Assembly: GCA_024138025.1 (NCBI GenBank)
Contig: JAMXBD010002254.1
Coordinates: forward strand, 124,001-188,000
Direction: 5' to 3'
Length of the DNA: 64,000 nucleotides
From: Combretum micranthum
Taxonomy: Eukaryota; Streptophyta; Magnoliopsida; Myrtales; Combretaceae
Part shown: positions 46,299-57,824 of the stretch, piece by piece
Layout of the letters: each line of letters starts with the position of its first letter
Numbering within the stretch: the stretch's first letter is position 1
Translations under genes and position numbers: made by a program
Notes under the pieces: model-generated
Seen by the model: only the letters and a program-made list of their open reading frames with translations
Told to the model about the DNA's origin: nothing
The model's database searches: none

Positions 46299-47391
46299 AT
46301 GGCTTCTTCATTCTTCACGACCTTAACAGTCCTTTTCGCCTTCTTCTCTGCAGCATACGCCTGTCCTCAGTCGGACCTGGCCGCTCTTCTTGCCTTCAAA
46401 GCTGCCCTACACGAACCCTACTTGGGCATCTTCAACTCCTGGACCGGATATGACTGCTGCCACAATTGGTATGGTGTTAGCTGCGACCCAGAAACCCGCA
46501 AGGTTGCAGATATCAACCTCCGGGGCGAATCCGAAGACCCCATTTTCCAGCGAGCCAAGAGAACCGGTTACATGACCGGAACCATCTCTCCAGCTATATG
46601 CCGACTCGAGCGGCTTTCGAGTCTCACCATTGCCGATTGGAAAGGCATAAGTGGAGAAATCCCCAGCTGTATTACGTCCTTGCCTTTTCTCCGGATACTG
46701 GATTTGATCGGAAACCGGATCACCGGAGAGATTCCGGCTAGCATCGGGAGGCTCCGCGGGCTCACTGTACTCAATGTTGCGGATAATTTGATAACTGGTG
46801 AGATTCCGAGGTCACTTACACAGCTTTCGAGTTTAATGCATCTCGACTTGAGGAATAACCGGCTTTCCGGCCCATTGCCGACCGATTTTGGGAGATTGCA
46901 GAAGCTGAGCCGGGCCTTGCTGAGCGGGAATCAGCTCCGGCCTCATTCCGGCTTCAATTTCATCTATTTACCGATTAGCAGATCTGGATCTCTCTATGAA
47001 CCGGATTTCTGGTTCCATTCCGCCTTCACTGGGTAGAATGGCGGTCCTTTCCACATTGAATCTTGATGGCAATCTCATAACCGGCCAAATCCCCATCACT
47101 CTAATCAATTCGGCTGTGACCAACCTCAATTTGAGCCGAAACGCGATATCCGGTCCAATACCAAATGTATTCGGCCCAAGGTCTTATTTTACTGTATTGG
47201 ATCTGTCATATAATAATCTAAGAGGCACGATTCCTAGGTCGATATCCTCGGCTTCGTACATTGGCCACTTGGATTTAAGTCACAACCACCTGTGTGGGCG
47301 GATTCCGGTTGGTTCGCCTTTCGATCATTTAGAAGCGTCGTCGTTTATGTACAATGACTGTCTGTGCGGAAAGCCCCTTAAGGCATGTTAA
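46299..47391 (+). pseudogene. DRT100-like secreted leucine-rich-repeat protein, one frameshift
   Basis: This is an intronless gene of the DNA-damage-repair/toleration DRT100 (LRR, PGIP-related) family. Residues 1-21 form a signal peptide (cut before CPQSD). The LRRNT domain follows with 'DLAALLAFKAAL', 'GIFNSWTGYDCCHNWYGVSCD' features and the family hallmark 'LRGESEDPIFQ', then plant-type LRRs with 'LxxLxLxxNxIxGEIPxxI' spacing, and a Cys-rich end 'CLCGKPLKAC'. Expected length is about 365 aa, usual for the family. The first frame runs to about residue 213 ('LLSGNQL', near 46,938). The rest continues in the +1 frame to the stop at 47,389-47,391. Loss of one CT unit in a 'CTCTCC' run would explain the shift. 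High GC and intact family motifs on both sides suggest either a very recent pseudogene or a sequencing error. The gene lies alone among repeats. The product would be extracellular; the family's biochemical role is not well settled. Confidence 0.9.
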
Positions 47392-48608
47392 ATTAAATTA
47401 GCCGGCGGCGTTGTTGTTCGGGTTTGAACCGCTCAGTAGTTTCGGCTCAGCATACTTTTATTGGGTCAAATGTAACAGTAAACAACAGATTAAATGTTGA
47501 GCTGATCATCTTTGTGTCTGATAATTTTATTGTTGTATAAGATGTGAAAGTTATGATTCATGCACGTAAATTTGTATGAAAAAAACAAAAAGACAACTGT
47601 TTGTGCGAAGTGGGAACCATTGGCCTACCAGATTGGGCTAATAAGTCGTTATGACAGGTCATGAGTGGGATGCAGATGTTTGTATTGATGTGACAAAATG
47701 TGGACTGAAACGAAACTATAGAATCAGAGTATCTATTGACGGCCAAAAAATTAAAAAAAAAAAAAAAAAGAATAAGAGTATCTATCTATATTTTCGTACA
47801 AGTGCATGTGTATAGTAGGGATTTTTGAGAGTACAAAATATGGTGTGATAAATAATTATTAATATATAGTTGATATGAAAATAATTATCAAATTATTTTA
47901 TAAAATTATATTTATAAGTTATGATTTAATAAATTTATACGTAAATCGTGTTGACAAAACGCAATATCATGTTCAAATATGATACCTAAATCGCATTTGA
48001 TAATCATGATATATATTTTTATATGAAAATCACAATTATAATTGCAATATTCGAACGATATAGTTTCAAATTTCAAAATCACTTATTTCGATCCCTTTCT
48101 CTTCCACTTTTTCATTCTTTCTCTCTCTTTCCCCCCTTCCCTCCCTCTCCTTTCTCTTCCTACCCCTTCCTCCACCCCCCTCCCTCTCTCTCTCTTTCTT
48201 AGGATTGCAAACGAGCTAAGCCATCATGAGCTACCAACTTGGCTAGGTTTATTTAACTAAATGAGCCGACCTAAGTTTTATTTAAAACTTGCAAGTCAAC
48301 TCGAGAACAGGCTCGTTAGGGGCTCGCGAATAGACCGTTAGCTAAGCTCGTGAATACTTTATATATATTATTTAATAATTACATATTATTTATAATTATT
48401 TATATTAGTATTATTAATATAAATAATATTAATATAATTATATCATTCATAATATTGTATATACATGTATAGTTATTTATATAAATAATAATTTATTAGT
48501 ATAATATAAATTATATAATATTACAAAAAAAATTAAAGTTGGGGAAGGGAGGGAGATAATGATATTTGAAAGTTATTTAAGAAAGAGAAGCGAGAAAAAA
48601 AACACTAA
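47392..48608. other. Intergenic downstream of the LRR gene
   Basis: The 3' flank of the gene is followed by AT-rich DNA. A long pyrimidine tract (about 48,090-48,205, mostly C/T) and a GC-richer stretch with 'gagctaagcc' and 'aggctcgttaggggctcgcg' (48,215-48,345), typical of worn plant repeats, are the only structures seen. Confidence 0.5.
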
Positions 48609-48985
48609 TGGCCTGTTTACTTCGTTTTCAATAAAATAAGGAAGGAATGAAATTCCAATTCGAAGAAAATGTAATAAAGTAAAGTTATTTATTATAATGT
48701 TCACTTGGTGTAAAAATAAAATAAGTAATTATTAGAGTAAAAGGTAAAATATCTATAACGCCCATTTATTTATTATAAAAAGAAGATAATTAGCTGTTAT
48801 TTTCAAGTCAGGAGAATTATGATAAAGTTGAAAAATAGACCATTCAATGAAAATTCATGGGATAGAGACATATAATTGTTATTCATCATTTTAATGAATT
48901 GCTCTTTCAAATGAACATCTTAATATCAGCTTTACTTTGAACGATGAAGGAATGAATAGCCATTCATGTCAAGTAAACGAATTGT
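48609..48985. mobile_element. MITE-like inverted-repeat element
   Basis: The left part 'ggcctgtttacttcg ... aaagtaaagttatt...aatgttcacttgg' is mirrored by the right part 'caaatgaacatcttaatatcagctttactttg ... caagtaaacga'. 'ggcctgttt' termini are common in hAT/Harbinger-type plant MITEs. No target duplication was fixed and there is no coding content. Confidence 0.5.
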
Positions 48986-49840
48986 AAAAGCCTACGGACT
49001 ATAAGCTACAAAAGGTACTATGCACATAGGAAATGTGACATTACAAATTCACAACTTTTTTTGACCACACAGAAAAAGAAATAGTAATATTAGCAATAGA
49101 GAGAGAGACATGAGATGGAGTAATAGAGAGAAGTCGGTACTGTATACTTATGACGTATTTGGTAGCAGGTCTTTAAGATTAGTGAAGTTTTCAAGAAACC
49201 TCCGTAGGTCTTTAATATTAGTGAAGTTGTCAAGAAACCCTCAGCATTCAATAACCCATAACACAACCCTCTCTCTTCGTTCCTTACTTTTACCTGGTGT
49301 TTGTAGTGAAACACCTTCAAAGGATTTTTTTTTCCTGAATCATTTGTAAGATTGATTTGGTTCATTTTCATATTAAAGGTATAATCTTCAAAATATTAGC
49401 CTTTATTGTTTTTAATGATTATATAGTGAAAATAATAATTTAGGATTTAGTAGACGATGTGGTGGATTGACAGTGAGATAGTTAGGTGATTCTAGCTTTA
49501 GTATTAGAGGCTCGGTAGGTCGTTGTTATTTTGTGCTTATGAGTGGTTCATAGCTGATATGGGTTGAAGTGGCTAAATGAGTGTGTTGGTTACAATTCTG
49601 GGTTCATATGGTAAGGTGGTTTAATGGGCTTTTCGATTTTGATTTGATAATGTTCGCAAATGGTAGTGTGAATGGCGTTTCGGTGTCTCGTGGTAGTTCA
49701 AAGGTTGAAGATGACTCTCCTTCAATGAAAAAAAGAAATTTTTAAAATATATTTTCTTATTCTTTTCCATGGATCTCGGTAACGGATTTGGCTTTTTAAG
49801 TTAAACGAGCCGAGCTTGGACCTAACATCTTAACTTAATG
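48986..49840. other. Intergenic with a 39-bp tandem duplication
   Basis: Units 49,167-49,205 and 49,206-49,244 ('aggtctttaa.attagtgaag') are near-identical and make open frames in both directions. No known protein is seen. Confidence 0.5.
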
Positions 49841-52420
49841 GCATTACAACTCGCCACGTGTCCTTCTCTTAAAAAGGATACGCCAAGGCTATAAAATACT
49901 AAACCACACAAATATAATTATCTCAAAATTTCACATAAAAGGTTACTTGAATTTATCATTATCAACAATTCGGCTCTTAGAAGCATAAACTGATATTATC
50001 CAAAAGTACTTATATGAAATCCAAAACATAACAACTTATCTTATAAACATCTTCAATAATAATTTAAACAAACTCTATATATTTTGTATGGTCTTCAAAG
50101 ATCTTTTGTCCCATTCTTTTTTATCCAGAATCTGTTAGTCACCAATAGGAAAGTCGAATCTACTAACGTCATCCCCCATGGTTAACATAAAAGTCATATC
50201 CAGACAATTCTCAACCAACATCATCTTCATCTGCACCTAAAAAATAAAGGATTGAGCGAAAACGCCCACTACACCATACCACACACACATATGTGTGAAC
50301 ACACATCAAGCAAATTCACATGTATCATATGCTTATGCAACATCCATAGGTTTATTATCTTTTGATTAACCAATAAGCAGCACAATTTAGGACTATTCAT
50401 GGCTAATCCTAAATCCGGAGTAACTCATGACCCCGATAAAAACAATAGCATAAATAAATAAATAAATAAATAATATATATATATATATAGTTGCATTCCA
50501 CAATTAAGCTGGTAACGACTCCTAATATACCAGAATCATTTTCAAGTGCAACTCCACTCGGGACACCGCTACAGGATCATCAGGTTGCCAGCGTTAGTAT
50601 TACATTTGTCGTGGTCTTTACTAATCGCAGCCAAACACAAGCAGCATATAATTTTAAAAGCCTGCAATGGTTAGTTCAGTTTATATGCATGGCTAATCCT
50701 ACAAGCACAAACAACAAACAAGATATGGTCATACCTGGATTCGCTTTCCACAACTTCAATATCACCAATCCTTTACCACAGATATAAACCCTAATTCCCA
50801 AAAACCCGAATAATAACGTACATTAATTAAAAAAAAAAAACCAATTTCACATTCATATTTAAACCTCAACCCTAAAATCCACAATCTCAAAACATAAGAT
50901 TTTCCATATTAAATCTACACACCTGTCTTCTAAAATTAGCAAACAACGAAACCCTAGAATGCCAATTTTTCCAAATTCCTCCAAATTCCTCAAAATCCCT
51001 AAAATCCTCATTGGAAATAGCACAACTATCAGACAAGATTCCATTCTCTTAACATAACTAAGATTGAAAGGATTCAATATTTACCTAGAACCTTGGATCT
51101 CACACCTTCTGATTGTAGAACTAAGATCTCCAAATCAACACCAATGATATAAAGAAACCCTAATTCATAAGAATACCTCTTCCCCATTATTTATGCTTTC
51201 ACTAATCATCCACAACAACATTATGATTAAATTTTCCTAAAAACTTAATGTCTATGAATTATAGTTCCAAATTGATTCTTACCTTCCTTCAATTGATTGT
51301 AGAACTGCAAATCCCTAATTTCCACACTTAGGTTTCCTTCAACTTCCACCAATGATCAACCTCTTTCATCATCAACAACAAAAATCTAAGAAAGAATCAT
51401 TCTAAAATGAACTAAAGGAATATGAGAGATCACTTACTCAATTCCTTGAAGAAATCCACCTTGGAGAGTGTCTGTTAGGATTTCTAAAAGTTCAGGAGAG
51501 GTTATGAGAGATATGATAGAATATAGGACATATTTATAGTGTGGTTTCTCGTAAGGATATAGGCTAGACAAGAAGGAAACAAAGCTGGCGGCTTAAAATC
51601 TTCGGGGGAACAAATAACCTTCAAAGCTGCACATAAGGCCGGCAACTTTCTTTGGTATGCTACGACTTATAAGAGTACACCGACGGCCTATATACCGGTG
51701 TAGGCTAAAATCCACCATTTTGTTAAATTTCCTCCGAGGCTCTAAGCTATAGTTTAGGCCGTCATCCATTGTATTTAAGCCGACAGCTTAGAATTAAAAG
51801 GCTGGCAGCTTAAATGCAGGCTTACTCCAAAATCGTCCGATCATTTGTACGTGACTTCCTTGTGTCCAAATTCATCTAGGGTTTTGACTGAGGAATGGTG
51901 TGACAAATTCATAGGTTAATGGTTTATTTATAGAGGTATATTGCTTAGGAAAAATACTAGGTTCATGTCCAATTTAAGCAGTCTACGTCGGAATCGTTGA
52001 AGCCAATGTACACTCTACCAAAATCCACTCTTAATCAAGTCTTTGCCATGTGAACACAATACAATTATATTTAAACTTTAACCATAAAACCTTCTTATTT
52101 AAAATCCTTTGACACTTTCACCCTTCTTAATAATTCTTTTATATACTTTAGGGTTGACTGTAAAACCCTCTTATTTTATATCAAATGACACTTGCCCTTC
52201 TTTAGAATTTATTTGTCTTTATATTACAAATACATAAGTCCATCCGACATTAACTCCCAAACCTGATCTTGGTTTTGGTCTTCATGCTTAAAACCCTGCA
52301 AATCAACAGTCTAAAAGAGCGTGAGCATATAAAGTTTAGTTAATAACAGAATCTTAACACATATCTTTAGTATCAAATAAGTTTTGTAGCATCAATATGC
52401 AATGCACTCATCAACCACAT
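49840..52420 (-). mobile_element. LTR-like tract of a minus-strand chromovirus
   Basis: On the minus strand there is a U3-like part with a GC-richer block of repeated 'ggc(t)ggc(a/g)gcttaa' words (51,590-51,830) and a tandem duplication of about 70 bp ('aaaaccytcttattt', 52,080-52,210). A TATA box at 51,531-51,538 follows, then a long leader with the 'gcgttttcgctcaatc' motif (about 50,250-50,270) seen in chromovirus LTRs. A simple repeat (aaat)n/(at)n lies at 50,451-50,486. The ends are approximate. It may be a solo LTR or part of the element C LTR. Confidence 0.4.
51531..51538 (-). promoter_or_regulatory. Minus-strand LTR TATA box (TATAAATA)
   Basis: 'cacactataaatatgtcc' on the minus strand lies in the middle of the LTR-like tract. 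Confidence 0.45.
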
Positions 52421-53242
52421 GTAGCAAACATGGTTCGAATAACTGGAATTCAAACCTATGGGGATTTACGCCCTCCTAGGGGTTTAAAGGGTAAATTTAG
52501 TTGCTCATGCCCATCAGAATCTCAAAACTAAAAAAAAGGGGACATTTCCATTCCCTTTTACCATTTCAAAAATAGTTTTCACATAAACACCCTCTACTTC
52601 ATTTAGAACTTGAGCAATCTCACTAAGTATTGACACTCTAAAGCCAACTCCAACATAGACGATCTTCTTCGAAACCTGCTCAGTTTCTGTGAAGTTGACA
52701 ACCTTATGGTAACCTACAAGAAGACTCATTGGTCCCAACAAGCATTACCACATAATCGAAACGTTAACACGTGACCCGACTACCATGATATTGCAGTATG
52801 ATGTTATGAAATGCATATCATATTAAATTTTGAAGTTCAATAAACTTAATTCCCTATTATCATGTTGTCACATCAATTTTAGACACTTGATAATGCAACT
52901 AAAATTTAATGTCAAGCAAGTAGTTGCCACTTTGATTATTAAGACTTACAACTCAAACATACAACATACAACATATAACATACAAGATTTCCCATCCCCA
53001 TGCATTTGATTCCTTATAACTACGATTAAACTATATTTCAGATTTACAATCACAAACAAAGTGGTAGGATTCAAGTTTCTCACCCACGCATTCTCTTTAA
53101 TCATCATAATAGTCCAACTAGAAATCCAAATTGTGATCTAGAGTTTCTATAAGATAGAAAAGCTTGTATTAGTATCTACTTAACAAAGACAAGAAGAATT
53201 AAATAAGATTCTAAAGCTAAATGAGACAAAAAAACACTTTAA

Positions 53243-53480
53243 GGTTGCCATGCTCCATATCAAGGGCCGTATGAGATAGGGCAACACAGAAGCTTCACCA
53301 TACCCTTCACTACGTCCCATATGGAGGATCGCTTGATGACCAGAGGCTACGACACCCCTTGCCACGCCCCATATAAAGGGTTGTGTCAAACAAGGTGAAG
53401 AATAGAGGCTACCACCACCTCTGCCACCCTCCATATGGAGAAGAACAAGGACTACCACCATCTTTGCCATACCCCATGGC
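53243..53480 (-). repeat. Imperfect tandem repeat inside the element C LTR
   Basis: Four to five units of about 45-70 bp share 'ccatatggngngtggc' followed by 'ggtggtagcctc' (minus strand), beginning near 53,480, 53,438, 53,376, 53,324 and 53,262. The unit spacing is irregular. The block is GC-richer than its surroundings. Confidence 0.6.
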
Positions 53481-54050
53481 AAGGGCTGCAATGCAAGATT
53501 GTACTCAGATTGTGCCACGCCTTCCTTTACACCCCGTGGCCTATTGACAGCGAAAAACTTTTTTACTTTGCATTTTTACACACTTTAACCAACTTTATTT
53601 GCCTAAATCCATCCAATCACTCCAACATTTATACAAGTCTCAAATTCATCATTCACTCCTTCAACTCTTCCAACCCATCTTTATCTTTCACATCAAACAA
53701 ACACAACAAACCAACCATAAATTCAGGTTTTAAAACTTTAAAACTACTTCTCCATCACTCTACTTCACATTACCACTAGCTAAGCATCATAACCATCCCA
53801 AAACAGCCATTAACCAACAACAACATTAATCTTACAACTAACAAAAAAACAACAAGATAAAGTATGAGTTAACTTACTTATTCTTGTTTAACTTGAAGAT
53901 GAAGGCTTAACTTGTTGTTCTTGATGATTGAGGAAAGAAAATGGAATTGATAGGTAGTGTGTGTATGTAGTAGAAACGTAGGTTTGAAAGAGAGAAGAGA
54001 AGGAGAAAACGAAGGCAAAAATTCTGCCTCTTTAAGGATAACTAAATGCA

Positions 54051-54058
54051 TTTATATA
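54051..54058 (-). promoter_or_regulatory. Element C LTR TATA box (TATATAAA)
   Basis: The minus strand reads 'ttttatataaatgc', about 490 bp after the LTR start, followed by 'ccttaaagaggcag'. Confidence 0.45.
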
Positions 54059-54554
54059 AAAATTTACTTTGACTTTTAAGGCAATTAAAAAATGATTGTG
54101 TGTGTGTGTGTGTGTGTGTGTGCATGGGAGTTGTGGTGGGTCACAAGAGTTAAATTTGGCAGCCATTAAGATTAAAACAAACTCATGTTAGCCTATTATT
54201 TTTCTAACACATTATAATCATCAATCATACAAATTCAAAACAAAGTTTAGTAACAATATAACTTATAATTCCTATTTAATTAAATAACTTCTTATAAGAA
54301 TTTATACTAATAATTTTAACATATTAAAATTCCAGTTTACAAAATTCAAATTCTAAAAGAATAGAAAGAATACTTTAAATTGACAATTTCATTAAAACAA
54401 TTCAATTGAAGATTTTGAACTTCTTTTTCTACTAAATTGGTTTTATAAAAGTTACTATACTTAATTTACTCAACATTCATACACAACATATACAATCAAA
54501 CCCATTAATTCTTTACTTTAATTCTATTTATAAAACCTTGGGGATTACACTCTC

Positions 54555-55760
54555 CCTCCTTAAAAGAAGCTTTGTCCTCAAAGCCCGAAATTACCTGATT
54601 CTTCAAACAATTGCGGATAATTCCTTCTGATTTCTTGTTCTAACTCCCATGTAATGTCTTGGTTTGAGGATCCCACAAAAACTTGCATATTTGACTTCTT
54701 TGTTCCTAAGTGTTTGCACTTTGAAATCTAAGATTCTAGTTGGTTGTTTCTTATATGTCAAGTTTTCTTTAAGAGCAATAGGTTCCAACTCAACCACTGT
54801 ATTGGGGTTTGCAACATATTTCCTCAATACTAAAATATGAAATACATTGTGTATATTAGAAAGGCTTGGTGGAAGTGCTAATCGGTATGCCAAATTCTCA
54901 ACTTTATCAAGAATTTCAAATGGCCCAATATATCTTGCATTCAGTTTTCCCCATAAGCTTCCTTTATAAAAAATTTTAATTAGTCTCATCTTGAGATATA
55001 CATGATTTCCCACATCGAAAATAAGTTCTCTTCTCTTCAAGTCTATCCAGCTTTTCTATCTATCTTGAGATTCCTTCATCTTTTGTTTAAATTATCCAAA
55101 ACAAAGGAGATCTACACTTGCATCCATACAAAGATTCATAAGGTGGCATGCCAATACTTGAGTGGTAACTATTATTATAGGAAAACTCTATAAGGGGCAA
55201 ATGTCGATCCCAACTTCCTTTAACTTCCAAGATACATGATCTTAGCATATCTTCCAAAGTTTGAATTGTTTTCTCAGTTTGTCCATGTCTGTGGGTGATA
55301 TGCTGTACTGAATTTCAATTGAGTCCCTAAAGCTTTCTATAGACTAATCCAAAATCTAGAACAAATCTTGGATCTTTATCAGACACAATTCTAGATGGCA
55401 CTCCATGCAATCTAATTATCTCTCTAACATAAATATGTTCTAATTTTTCCAAGAATAAGTCATGTTAATGGGTAGAAAATGAGGCGATCTAGTAAGTCGA
55501 TCAACAATTACCTATATTCCATCATATCCGACTTTAGTCCTTGGTAGGGAACTCACAAAATCCATTGACATCTGATCCCATTTCTACTCAAGAATAGACA
55601 AAGGCTGTAATAATCTACCAGGCTTTTGATATTCCACTTTCACTCTTTGGCATGTTTAACACTGGGTAATAAACTTGGCTATGTCACTTTTCATTCCACT
55701 CAACAATATGCATTTTTAAGTTCTTGATATGTCTTTGTTTCCCCGGGATGAATAGTATAC
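54555..55760 (-). pseudogene. Element C integrase and chromodomain end
   Basis: On the minus strand 'CQRVKVEYQKPG' features (zinc-binding end, near 55,650) come first, then 'QMSMDFVSSLPRTK' with the first catalytic Asp present (near 55,560), then traces of the second Asp region. A 145-aa open stretch (55,040-54,603) follows with 'FDVGNHVYLKMRLIK', 'LNARYIGPFEILDKVENLAYRLALP' and 'NIHNVFHILVLRKYV', the integrase C-terminal domain. 'PTRILDFKVQTLRNKEV' and, after a frameshift, 'TWELEQEIRRNYPQLF' give the chromodomain-like tail. Several stops (near 55,480 and 55,630) inactivate it. Confidence 0.8.
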
Positions 55761-56089
55761 CTTGAATAATGAGCTTCCTGCATCGATTCTTTCTTCAAAG
55801 TCTTAGTATTCCGGACACATAATCTTTCTTAATTCGAGAAATCCTTCTTCGTCAATGTGAAACCCTTCATATTTCTCTTGTGCAATGCCTTGGATAATCT
55901 TTTCTAATTCTTTCATCTTTTTTTGTGCATTTTTGCTCCTTTGCAGCAAAGTAAGGTTCCACAATGATTTCAAATTCATTCTTTCAAATTCCTTTATAAG
56001 ATCCTTTTGTTCAGCATCATTGAAGCAACTTCTCCATAATTTTTATAACTCAAGGCATCAGCACTGAATTAACTCTTTCTGGATGGTAG

Positions 56090-57420
56090 TTGATATTCAA
56101 ACCATAATCTTTGATTAATTCTAGCCACCTTCTTTGTCTCATGTTTAACTCTCTTTGAGTAAACAAATATTTCAAACTTTTATGATCCGTATAAATTGCA
56201 CCGTTGTCATAAATATGTCTCCAATTTTATAGCCAACACGATTGTAGCCAAGTCTAAATCATTAGTAGGATAATTCTTTATGTAGCTTCAATTATCTAAT
56301 GCATAAGCAATTACCTTTCCACCTTGCATTAACACACATCCTAACCCATTCCATGATGCATCACTATAAATAGCAAATACATCTTGATCATTTGATAAAA
56401 TCAGGATTGGAGCACGTGTCAATCTTTTCTTTAACTCTTAGAAACTCTACTCTCTCTTTTCATTCCAATCAAAACTTTCATTCTTTCTTGTCAACTGAGA
56501 TAAAGGTGAAGCTATCTTTGAAAAATTCTAACAAAACTCCCGTAATATCCTACCAATCTTAAAAAAAATTTTACTTCGGTCACAATTTCGAGTATCTTCC
56601 ATTCAACAATTTCTTGGATCTATAAAGATTCCTTGTTCTATTACTACATGTCCAAGAAAGGATATTTGTTTCTACCAAAACTCGCATTTAGACAATTTAG
56701 CATACAATTTGTTCTTCCTCAAAACTTGTAATACCGTTCTCAATGTTCTTAATGTTGCTCTTCCGAGGTGGAATATATTAATATATCATCAATGAAAAAA
56801 ATCACACAAACATCCAGCATAGATCAAAAAATCCTATTCATTAGATCCATGAAGACGACTGGTGCATTAGTTAGTCCAAAAGGCATTACTAGAAATTCAT
56901 AATGACCATATCAGGTTCGAAATGCCATTTTAACTACATCTTCTACTTTGATTCAGATTTGATGATATCTTGATCTTAAATCAACACAAGAAAATACTTT
57001 TGCTCCTTTTAGTTGATCGAAGAGATCATCAATCCTAGGCAATGGCTATTAATTCTTGATAGTAACTCTATTTTCAAGTCTTGATAATCTATGCAAAGCC
57101 TCATCAACCCATCTTTCTTTTTACAAACAAAACAGGGCCTCCCCATGGTGATACACTAGGGTAAATGAATCGTTTGTCTAAATATTCTTGTAAATGTATT
57201 TTCAACTCCTTTGACTCCACATGTGCCATTTGATAAGGAGACTTTGGGATTGGCTCAGTTCCTGGTATCAAATCTATTGTAAATTCAATTTCTCTTTGAG
57301 GTGGTAATCCAATAAATCTTTGGAAAAACATCGGAAAACTCACATACTGTTCGAATATTATTAAGATCTATTTTCCTGTCTTCATTCATAGAACTTATGA
57401 TATCTTTTCTAACTCATCAA
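56090..57420 (-). pseudogene. Element C reverse transcriptase and RNaseH
   Basis: The minus-strand stretch 57,343-57,104 has '[20 protein letters not shown]', '[14 protein letters not shown]' and '[15 protein letters not shown]', the N-terminal RT block. Further left are 'PVVFMDLMNRIF' and the catalytic 'FFIDDILIYS' near 56,775. RNaseH is seen around 56,390-56,300 as 'DQDVFAIYSDASWNGLGCVLMQGGK', with the catalytic 'SDAS' intact. Stops and frameshifts occur between these blocks. Of the elements in the window, this pol keeps the clearest active-site motifs. Confidence 0.8.
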
Positions 57421-57449
57421 TTCCTTCCCCTAGAATTTCAATAGCTTCT

Positions 57450-57824
57450 ACTCCTTTTTGCCTACTTCCAAATATTTCTCCAAAAACTCAACTCTTTCCT
57501 TTTTATCATTGATAAAAGAAATTGTCTTATTCTGCAATCCACTTTTACTTTTGTAGTAGTCATCCAAGTCATTCCCATAATAACATCATACTTATGTAGT
57601 TGTACTATTATGAGATCTGCACTAGTCTTTTGCTGATTAATTTTCAAGGGACATCCCTTTATAATTTCACAAGCAACAACTATTCCTTCAGTAGTGTTGA
57701 TCTCCCAAAACCCTTCTCAATCTTTTCCCCAAACCCTTCTCCATCTTTTCAACACACAATCCAGCCTTCTCGACTAAATCCAAGTTGAAAAGGAATGTGT
57801 AGCTTCCGTATTAAACAAAGTATA
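57450..57824 (-). pseudogene. Element C protease, cut by the solo LTR insertion
   Basis: Immediately left of the insertion the minus strand reads 'TLFNTEATHSF', the retropepsin active-site motif (usually 'LFDTGATHSF') with the catalytic Asp changed to Asn and Gly to Glu. It continues to 'MKINQQKTSADLIIVQLHKYDVIMGMTWM' features at 57,647-57,560, matching 'ADLIVLxMxxFDVILGMDWL'. The upstream part of the domain lies on the other side of the inserted LTR or is lost. Confidence 0.75.

Larger units (their letters stand above)
52770..54549 (-). repeat. 3' LTR of element C (end uncertain)
   Basis: The start at 54,549 (tgtaatcccc, minus strand) follows the polypurine tract. A TATA box lies at 54,051-54,058. 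The end is tentatively placed at 'gtcgggtcacg' near 52,770 but could be further left, in which case 49,840-52,420 belongs to the same LTR. A (GT)n microsatellite (54,097-54,122) lies in U3. Confidence 0.5.

Noticed and set aside
49090..49371. Overlapping frames on both strands (93 and 79 aa)
   Set aside because: Both depend on a 39-bp tandem duplication and have no conserved motif.
52430..52460. tRNA-like 'ggttcgaat' T-loop word
   Set aside because: No acceptor stem, D-loop or anticodon arm can be placed around it.
53180..53518. 112-aa minus-strand frame rich in Gly and Val
   Set aside because: It is produced by the imperfect tandem repeat in the element C LTR; no protein family is recognised.
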